Shown: positions 6,538 to 11,784 of the stretch, piece after piece
Layout of the letters: each line of letters opens with the position of its first letter
How positions within the stretch are numbered: the stretch's first letter is position 1
Source: an uncultured delta proteobacterium
GTDB lineage: Bacteria > Myxococcota_A > Polyangia > Polyangiales > Ga0077539
Direction of reading: 5' to 3'
DNA: 11,784 bases
NCBI GenBank assembly: GCA_903885885.1
Contig: CAISKJ010001198.1
Location: forward strand, 1-11,784
Program-made: the position numbers and the translations under genes
The notes under the pieces: model-generated
The model's input: the letters and a program-made list of their open reading frames with translations, nothing else
What the model was told of the DNA's origin: nothing
Databases searched by the model: none

Positions 6538-8421
6538 GTGACTTCAACCGACCATGTTGCGCCCGCGGTTTCGATCATTATTACAGCGTACAACTACGGT
6601 CGGTACGTAGGCCGCGCGATCGAGAGCGCGCTCGCTCAATCGTTTGGCGACCTCGAGCTCATCGTGCTCAACAACGCCTCGACCGACGACACCGACTCGG
6701 TGGTGCGTGGTTTCCTCGGCGACAGCCGCCTGCGCTACTTCGTGCAGTCGACCAACATCGGCGCGCACCGCAACGCGGAGCATGGTCTGCGCGAGGCGCG
6801 CGGCCGCTTCGTGCTGTTTCTCTCCGCCGACGATTTTCTGCTGCCCGGCCACCTCGCTACGCTCATGGAAGCGCTCGAGGCGAACCCGTCCGCATCGTTC
6901 ACCTATGCGAAGTATCAGTTCGTCGATGCGACGGGCGAGACGGTCACCCCCGTGGAGCATCCCGGGTGGCTCCCGTACTCGCACTGTGGTCGCAACAACG
7001 AACTCGCCGACCTGTTGATGTTCGACTGCTACATCTCGATGCCGACGGTGCTGTTTCGTCGCGCCATCTTTGACCGATATCCGTTGATGGAGTCGAGTGA
7101 CATCCGCTGCGGGGACTGGGATTACTTTCTCCTCTACGCACAAGATGGCGTCGTCGGGGTGTACATCGATAAGGTGCTCGCGTCGGTGCGCATTCACGGC
7201 TCGAACATGTCGGCGGGCAAGGAGTTCGAGCAGAGCGGGGCGCAGCTCAACGACCAGCTCACCCTGATGGAGCGCTACGTGACGGCCGCCAACGCGGCGC
7301 GCCTGTCGGGCTGCGCTCCGCGGATTGTCACGTTGCTGCAGGCCAAGGTCAACACGCTCATCGCCCGGCACCCGGAGGCGGCGACCGCACTGTTCCCGAC
7401 GCTGGCTCCCCGCATCGACCGCCTCCTCACGACAGTGGAGCGGGTATGCGGTGCTGCGCAGGCGCAGCCGCCGCTGGTGTCCGTGATCATCCGCACGAAG
7501 GACCGCCCCACGCTGCTTCGCGTGGCGATCGAGAGCGTGCTCCTGCAGACGTTTACCGACTACGAGGTGATCGTCGTCAACGATGGCGGGGCCGACGTCG
7601 AGCCGCTCGTGCGCGCCCTCGACAAGCGTCGCAACCTTCGTGTCTTCACGCACGCGAGGCCCCGCGGCATTTCTGCGGCGCTCAATACGGGTGTGAGCGA
7701 GGCGCGGGGCAAATATATTGCCTACCTCGACGACGACGACGCCTACTACCCTGACCACCTGCGCGTTCTGGTGAACAGCCTCGAGACCAGTGACTACAAG
7801 GTGGCGTACACCGTGGCCGCGCGCGCGACGCAGGTGAAGCGCGGCGACACCTACGTTACGGTGCGGCGCGAGCAGGCGTACGGCAACGCGTTCGACGCCG
7901 ATCGTCTGTTGGTGGGAAACTACATCCCCATTCTGTGCCTTCTCCAGTCACGGGAGTGCCTCGTGGCCGCCGGCCCCTTCGACGAGACGCTCGATGCCCA
8001 TGAGGACTGGGAGATGTGGATCCGCCTCTCGCGGCGCTACGCCTTCCGATACATTCCGAAGATCACCTGCGAGTTTACCCTGCGCGACGACGGGTCGAAC
8101 GTGACGTCGCAGCGGACCGCGGTGTTTCTTGCCACGGCGCGGGTCATCTTCTCACGGTACGCCGACGAGGTTCGCGACCGACCCGACCTGCAGGGAGCGC
8201 GCGACGTGCTCATCGCCTCGCTGGAGCAGCGCGCGGCGGCGTTGTCGCAGCCCCTCACGATCGCCTCTTCGCTGATCGCAGCGGTGGTCGAGCGACTCAA
8301 CCGCGGCGACGCGGCGGGGGCCTTCGCCCTCTACGATGCGCACCGCCCTCAGGTCGTGGAGGAGACAGCGGACCTCCGCGAGTTCGACCGCCTCGCGCGG
8401 CAGCTCCGCGGCGCGGTGTAG
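6538..8421 (+). CDS. Tandem-domain family 2 glycosyltransferase
   Basis: This 627-residue protein holds two complete GT2 (GT-A fold) domains. The first (about 10-235) begins VSIIITAYNYGRYVGRAIES, has the metal-binding aspartates D98/D99 in FLSADDFLL, and a GDWD acceptor/catalytic-loop motif (192-195). The second (about 312-545) begins LVSVIIRTKDRPTLLRVAIE, has YLDDDDAYYPDH (D398-D401) and the ED motif HEDWEMW (E489/D490). The last 80 residues look helical and have no recognised function. No transmembrane segment is apparent, so it should act in the cytoplasm or at the inner membrane face. Two domains suggest addition of two sugars in succession or alternating polymerisation, though one may be only structural. 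The GTG at 6538 is chosen for the GCGAGG site 7 bases upstream and the immediate match to the family N-terminus. It is divergent from the CDP-sugar operon, whose product is a candidate donor. Donor and acceptor are unknown. Confidence 0.9.
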   Translation: MTSTDHVAPAVSIIITAYNYGRYVGRAIESALAQSFGDLELIVLNNASTDDTDSVVRGFLGDSRLRYFVQSTNIGAHRNAEHGLREARGRFVLFLSADDFLLPGHLATLMEALEANPSASFTYAKYQFVDATGETVTPVEHPGWLPYSHCGRNNELADLLMFDCYISMPTVLFRRAIFDRYPLMESSDIRCGDWDYFLLYAQDGVVGVYIDKVLASVRIHGSNMSAGKEFEQSGAQLNDQLTLMERYVTAANAARLSGCAPRIVTLLQAKVNTLIARHPEAATALFPTLAPRIDRLLTTVERVCGAAQAQPPLVSVIIRTKDRPTLLRVAIESVLLQTFTDYEVIVVNDGGADVEPLVRALDKRRNLRVFTHARPRGISAALNTGVSEARGKYIAYLDDDDAYYPDHLRVLVNSLETSDYKVAYTVAARATQVKRGDTYVTVRREQAYGNAFDADRLLVGNYIPILCLLQSRECLVAAGPFDETLDAHEDWEMWIRLSRRYAFRYIPKITCEFTLRDDGSNVTSQRTAVFLATARVIFSRYADEVRDRPDLQGARDVLIASLEQRAAALSQPLTIASSLIAAVVERLNRGDAAGAFALYDAHRPQVVEETADLREFDRLARQLRGAV

Positions 8422-8431
8422 CGCTCGGCGA

Positions 8432-9358
8432 CTACCGCACCCGGCGCAGCCAGAGGCTCCCGCCACCGCCGAGTCGTGGGAAGCGCGGGAAGCTCTGCTG
8501 TACCTCCTCGGCGTACCGGGTCGCCATGAAGCCCGCCATCCAGACGATCTCCCAGTCGCTGTTGTGCTGAAGGAACGCGCGGAGGAGGTACTGCTCGTTC
8601 CAGTTGCGCCCCTGATAGACCCACACCTTGGGATACTCGTCGGGCAGCGAGATGTCGTGGACGTGCACCATGACGCCCGGCTTGAGCCGCGGGAGCACCT
8701 CGAAGAAGAGATGGTTTACGTCGCTCCCGACCTTTGAGACGTGCGACGAGTCGATGAAGAGGATGTCGCCATCGCCGAGGCGGTCGTAGAGGGAGAGTTC
8801 GACGTTTTGAACCTTCTCGCACACCAGGCGCGAGATGCCGGGCACGCCCTCGCTGAGGAAGCGGCGCGGGTACGGCTCGATGCAGGTGAAGTCGAGCTGA
8901 TTGCCGAGCACGCGTCGATTCACGTCGGCGGTGATGAGCGATGAGAAGCCGCTGCCGACCTCGATCATCGCGCGCGGCCTCGTGTGCGCGAGGAGGGCGT
9001 AGAGAAACTCGGCGTCGAGACAGGGAAATTGGTCGTTTTTGTAGTGGTAGACGGTAGGGTCGGCGGTGGGCTCGACGGGGTACGCGATGTCGGCGGCGTA
9101 CGGCGCAAGCTGGCGCAGGAGCGCGCGCTGCGCATCGACTCGCATGTCGATGCCGGGCATGCTGTCGCGCCGTTGCCAGATGACACCCTCGCGCGCGCGC
9201 ACCTCGGCGGGGTCTGCGATCGGCGAATAGAAGTGGCCGAGCGGAAAGATCAGCGGGATGTCGTGCGGTTGCGTGACGACAGCGGGCACGGGCCTGGCGG
9301 AAGCGTCCGTCGTCGACGGTTTCGACGGGTCAGGGATGTTCGGAGGACGTGATCGCAT
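8432..9358 (-). CDS. Class I SAM-dependent methyltransferase (Methyltransf_24-like)
   Basis: This is a 308-residue Rossmann methyltransferase. After a proline/serine-rich N-terminus it has GHFYSPIADP (41-50), a lead-in seen in methyltransferases of polysaccharide clusters. SAM motif I is MIEVGSGFSS (131-140), the acidic residue after strand 2 is E161 in CIEPYP, and motif IV is ILFIDSSHVSKVGSDV (D203, H206). A VHVHDI segment (231-236) resembles the metal-binding part of related O-methyltransferases. It is likely to methylate a sugar hydroxyl or a glycan-linked group, but the substrate is unknown and a small-molecule role is possible. It converges with the tandem glycosyltransferase (10 bases between stops) and diverges from the next glycosyltransferase. 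The ATG at 9358 lacks a clear ribosome binding site and the first 35 residues look weakly conserved, so the true start may lie downstream. Confidence 0.85.
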   Translation of the reverse strand: MRSRPPNIPDPSKPSTTDASARPVPAVVTQPHDIPLIFPLGHFYSPIADPAEVRAREGVIWQRRDSMPGIDMRVDAQRALLRQLAPYAADIAYPVEPTADPTVYHYKNDQFPCLDAEFLYALLAHTRPRAMIEVGSGFSSLITADVNRRVLGNQLDFTCIEPYPRRFLSEGVPGISRLVCEKVQNVELSLYDRLGDGDILFIDSSHVSKVGSDVNHLFFEVLPRLKPGVMVHVHDISLPDEYPKVWVYQGRNWNEQYLLRAFLQHNSDWEIVWMAGFMATRYAEEVQQSFPRFPRLGGGGSLWLRRVR

Positions 9359-9511
9359 CGCGTACTTTCGACGGGAGGGGGAGAGTGGGTGTTTGGCTTC
9401 GGCGCGCGGCGGTGGCGGCGACGTACCGGGAGACTATCGCAAACCACAGAGGGCACGAAGCGCACTCGTTCTTCTCGCCCGGGCGCATCGGTGGCAGAGT
9501 CGCGCGCGCTT
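9359..9511. other. Divergent intergenic region between methyltransferase and GT2-TPR genes
   Basis: About 150 bases separate the two divergent starts, so promoters for both are expected here. I found no convincing -35/-10 pair on either strand. The plus-strand reading frame is open back to 9389, but its translation (basic, serine/arginine-rich) does not resemble the start of a glycosyltransferase, so I treat it as non-coding. A dispersed-repeat-like string sits at 9441-9460. Confidence 0.4.
9441..9460 (+). repeat. Remnant of an AACCACAGAGG-type dispersed repeat
   Basis: The string AAACCACAGAGGGCACGAAG resembles the short ACCACAGAGG(N)CACAGAG repeats I know from intergenic regions of many environmental bacteria. 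Those produce typical spurious peptides such as TTEGT, NHRGH and LCGL in their different frames, and the same peptides appear here (SQTTEGTK, ANHRGHEA, RALCGLR). Only about one unit is present. The family assignment is from memory. Confidence 0.35.
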
Positions 9512-11161
9512 ATGGCCCCTCGCCCGCGCGTCTCGCTCTGCATGATCGTTCGCAACGAGGCCGCGATGCTCGGCGATTGCCTGGCGTCGGTGCGCGGCGC
9601 CGTCGATGAGCTCATCGTGGTCGATACGGGGAGCGCCGATGGCACCGTGGCCATCGCGCGTGCGGCGGGGGCGCGCGTGTTCGACGTTCCGTGGTGTGAC
9701 GACTTCGCCGCGGCGCGCAACGCCTCGCTCGCGAGGGCCACCGGCGCGTGGGTGCTCGTGCTCGACGCCGACGAGCGCCTCGCCCCGGGCAGTGCGAACG
9801 CGCTCCGCGCCGCGGTCGCGACGGCCCGCTTCGATTGTGGGCTGCTCCGTCTGCACAACGCCGCGCGCGGCGATGCGCCCGCGGCGGAGGTGCTTGCGGG
9901 GAGCGCGCGCCTCGGCGACGTGTACCGCGTCCCGAGGCTCCTGCGCCGAACGCCCGACCTGCAGTTTGTCGGCGTCGTGCACGAGACCGTGGCGCCCTCG
10001 ATCGCCCTGCGCGGCAACCGCTACGGCGAGGTCGCCGTGGACATCGTGCACCTCGGCGCGACGGCGGCGCTGCGCGTGTCGCGTGACAAGTTCGAGCGCA
10101 ACGTGAAGCTGCTGCGCGCCCTGGCCGCGACGAGCCCCGACGACCCTTCGGCGCAGGGGTATCTCGCGCATGAGTTCATCGAGCGCGACGCGTGGGACGA
10201 GGCCTGGGTCGCGTGCGAAGCGGGGTGGGCGCTGCTCCCGAAGGTGGAGCTCGCGACGGGGTATCGCCCGTCGGTGCTGCGCCTTTGCGTGGCGCGCGCG
10301 CGGGTGCAGCTGCACCGGCGCGACTACGACGGCGTGGTTGCGACCCTCGCGAGGGCACGGGCGATCGAGGGTGCGCACCCCGACCTCGACGCGATCGAGG
10401 GCGTCGCGTGGGAGCTGCGCGCCCTCTCCGCGGACGATGACGCCGAGCGCGCGCGGTGCCTCGCCGAGGGCCTGCGCTGTCAGGGCGCGGCGTTGGCGCA
10501 GGGCGGGCGGTTCTTTCCGTTGAGCTTCGTGGCGGGGGGCGCAACGTGGGCGGCGTGGACGCGCGTCGGCGTGCTGCGCCTGCTCCGTGGCGAAGTGGCG
10601 GCCGCGCGCGAGGCCTTCGACGCCGCGCTCGCGGCGAACCCGCGCGCCGACGAGGCCGCGCTGGGCGTGGTCGAGTGCAGGCTCGACGCGGGCGACGCGG
10701 CGGGGGCCCTCACGGCGGTGGAGAAGCACCTCGGCGCAGCGCCCGACGGCTGGGTGCTCGCCGCCGCGGCCGCCGAAGAGCTCGGCGCGGTGAGCGCGAT
10801 GCGCGACCTCCTCGCGCGGTGCCAGCAGACGATCGCGCAGGGGTATGTGTCGCCGCATCGCGCGGCGCGCCATGGCGAGCTCCTCACGACCCTGGCGATC
10901 TACCAGGGCGCTCCCATCGCGGCGGCGTCGCGGGTGGGCGCGCTGGGGGCCCTCATGGCGCGGGCGCCCATGCCCGCCGGCGCCCGCAGCGCGTACCCGT
11001 CGGAGCGCGCCGTGTTGCGTCGCATCGTGAAGAACCTTGCGCCCGCGGATCGTGCGCGGTGGCTCCCCGCGTTGCTCGGCGCGCGCGCCGAGGCGCTGGT
11101 GCCGGGCGTGGGCGCGCAGCTGCGCGAGGTGGCCGCCGCGCTCGGCGTTGTGCTCCCCTGA
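9512..11161 (+). CDS. GT2 glycosyltransferase with C-terminal TPR-like repeats
   Basis: Counted from ATG 9512 this is 549 residues. The N-terminal GT2 domain (about 5-220) opens with VSLCMIVRNEAAMLGDCLAS, followed by DELIVVDTGSADGT and the DxD motif VLDADERL (D85/D87). FVGVVHETV (H157/E158) is the typical acceptor-side HE motif of SunS-like GT2 enzymes. RDKFERNVKLLRALAATSPDDPSAQGYLAHEF begins the helical region common to GT2-TPR fusions, and further TPR-like helices occur near 355-430. The rest is alanine/arginine-rich and helical. TPR regions in such proteins usually mediate protein contacts or hold a peptide or glycan acceptor. The frame is open upstream to 9389; ATG 9512 is preferred because the family motif starts six residues later, although its ribosome binding site is poor and GTG 9491 is possible. 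The TonB-like gene follows 50 bases downstream. Substrates are unknown. Confidence 0.87.
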   Translation: MAPRPRVSLCMIVRNEAAMLGDCLASVRGAVDELIVVDTGSADGTVAIARAAGARVFDVPWCDDFAAARNASLARATGAWVLVLDADERLAPGSANALRAAVATARFDCGLLRLHNAARGDAPAAEVLAGSARLGDVYRVPRLLRRTPDLQFVGVVHETVAPSIALRGNRYGEVAVDIVHLGATAALRVSRDKFERNVKLLRALAATSPDDPSAQGYLAHEFIERDAWDEAWVACEAGWALLPKVELATGYRPSVLRLCVARARVQLHRRDYDGVVATLARARAIEGAHPDLDAIEGVAWELRALSADDDAERARCLAEGLRCQGAALAQGGRFFPLSFVAGGATWAAWTRVGVLRLLRGEVAAAREAFDAALAANPRADEAALGVVECRLDAGDAAGALTAVEKHLGAAPDGWVLAAAAAEELGAVSAMRDLLARCQQTIAQGYVSPHRAARHGELLTTLAIYQGAPIAAASRVGALGALMARAPMPAGARSAYPSERAVLRRIVKNLAPADRARWLPALLGARAEALVPGVGAQLREVAAALGVVLP

Positions 11162-11211
11162 CGGTACGATCGCAACGGAAACACTCGGTGTGTGGTAGGG
11201 GTTCTGCACCC

Positions 11212-11784
11212 GTGACCGAGGGCACCCTCCGCGAACGCTCCCGTGCGAAGCCCTCTCTGTGGGCGGCGTCGCTGTGCGCGCACGTGCTCCTCGCGCTTGC
11301 GCTGCGGGCTGTTCCGCTGCGTGAGCCGCGCTCGCTGGTGCGACCCGACGCGCGCCCCGTCGAGCTCGACTTCGACGCGCCTCCGCCGCCGCCTCCGCCG
11401 CCACCTGCACCCGAGGTGGTTGCGCCGGTGCAGCCTCCCGCGCCCGCCCCGACGCCCGCAGCGCGCGTCGAGCACCCGACGGTGCGACGGGTCGCCAACG
11501 CGCCCACTGCGGTCGAGCCCGTGGTCGCGCCGGTGGCGCCGCCCGCTCCCGCGGTGACGCCGCCGCCGGTTCCCGTTGTGGCGCCGAGGCCGGTGCCGCG
11601 CGCGGCGGACCTGTTGCGTGCGAGCCGCGACCTCGCCGTGACGGGCGCCTCGGAGGGCTGGCTGGCGCCTGTGGCCGCCCCCGCGCCGAACCGAAACATC
11701 TACGGCGGTAGCACGGGGCACGAGCCCCCCTCGCCCGAGCGCCTCCGTGAGATTGCCAATGCGCCCGTGCGTCAGGCGCTCGCC
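11212..11784 (+). CDS. TonB-like energy transducer, 3' end off window
   Basis: The frame is open from GTG 11212 to the window end (191 codons), so the protein is truncated. A short basic N-terminus (residues 1-14) precedes one hydrophobic segment (about 16-36). That segment contains SLCAH, with S20 and H24 in the same S-x3-H spacing as the functionally essential Ser16/His20 of E. coli TonB (SVCIH). A periplasmic linker rich in Pro, Ala and Val follows, including nine consecutive prolines (57-65). This is the layout of TonB proteins, which couple ExbB/ExbD and the proton gradient to outer-membrane transporters. The TonB C-terminal domain is not visible, so another single-pass protein with a TonB-type N-terminus remains possible. 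A weak AGGGG site lies about 10 bases before the GTG. It may be cotranscribed with the GT2-TPR gene. Confidence 0.72.
   Translation, partial: MTEGTLRERSRAKPSLWAASLCAHVLLALALRAVPLREPRSLVRPDARPVELDFDAPPPPPPPPPAPEVVAPVQPPAPAPTPAARVEHPTVRRVANAPTAVEPVVAPVAPPAPAVTPPPVPVVAPRPVPRAADLLRASRDLAVTGASEGWLAPVAAPAPNRNIYGGSTGHEPPSPERLREIANAPVRQALA

Noticed and set aside
6544..7758. 404-codon minus-strand open frame opposite the tandem glycosyltransferase
   Set aside because: It is a mirror frame of GT2-coding sequence, low in complexity and without motifs.
8413..8438. Possible bidirectional terminator between the convergent genes (GCGGT at 8413-8417 and ACCGC at 8434-8438)
   Set aside because: The stem is short and imperfect, overlaps both stop codons and has no T-run on either strand, so it is not convincing.
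9434..11410. Very long open frame on the minus strand (658 codons)
   Set aside because: It is antisense to the GT2-TPR gene and the TonB-like start, has an Arg/His/Ala-rich translation with no recognisable domain, and is explained by high third-position GC in the real gene.
1..11784. CRISPR arrays, tRNA/rRNA genes, insertion sequences, phage or defence genes
   Set aside because: No regularly spaced repeats, no tRNA-like cloverleaf, and no transposase, integrase, nuclease or toxin-antitoxin signatures were visible in any plausible coding frame.

Overview
This is a GC-rich window of about 11.8 kb (roughly two thirds G+C or more by eye) with tightly packed genes, proline/alanine/arginine-rich proteins and strong third-position GC bias. 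Base composition, a TonB-like protein with a polyproline linker, and a glycosyltransferase-TPR fusion fit a large-genome Gram-negative bacterium, most plausibly a Myxococcota/deltaproteobacterial lineage. That assignment is inference; no rRNA or marker gene is present. The locus looks like part of a cell-surface polysaccharide (O-antigen or exopolysaccharide) region.

Layout. (1) Positions 1-1365, minus: 3'-truncated FAD-dependent oxidoreductase of the DAO type, with an unusual four-cysteine cluster. (2) Positions 1567-6329, minus: a five-gene, translationally coupled operon, in transcription order rfbF (glucose-1-phosphate cytidylyltransferase), rfbG (CDP-glucose 4,6-dehydratase), an RmlC-like 3,5-epimerase, a sugar C-methyltransferase, and a DegT/DnrJ/EryC1 PLP aminotransferase. 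The junctions overlap by 1 to 4 bases, and a hairpin terminator candidate follows the last gene. (3) Positions 6330-6537: divergent control region with two inverted copies of TTGACGAGG placed as back-to-back -35 elements. (4) Positions 6538-8421, plus: one protein with two GT2 glycosyltransferase domains. (5) Positions 8432-9358, minus: a class I SAM methyltransferase, convergent with the previous gene. (6) Positions 9512-11161, plus: a GT2 glycosyltransferase fused to helical/TPR-like repeats. (7) Position 11212 to the window end, plus: N-terminal part of a TonB-like energy transducer.

How they fit together. The operon reads as a pathway from glucose 1-phosphate through CDP-glucose and CDP-4-keto-6-deoxyglucose, then epimerisation, C-methylation beside the keto group, and transamination. 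The likely product is a CDP-linked, C-methyl-branched amino-dideoxyhexose. The adjacent glycosyltransferases and methyltransferase are candidates for adding and decorating this sugar on a surface glycan. Each step is well supported by family; the exact final sugar is inference. No RNA gene, CRISPR array, transposase, integrase or phage gene was seen, and no gene-free stretch exceeds about 210 bases.
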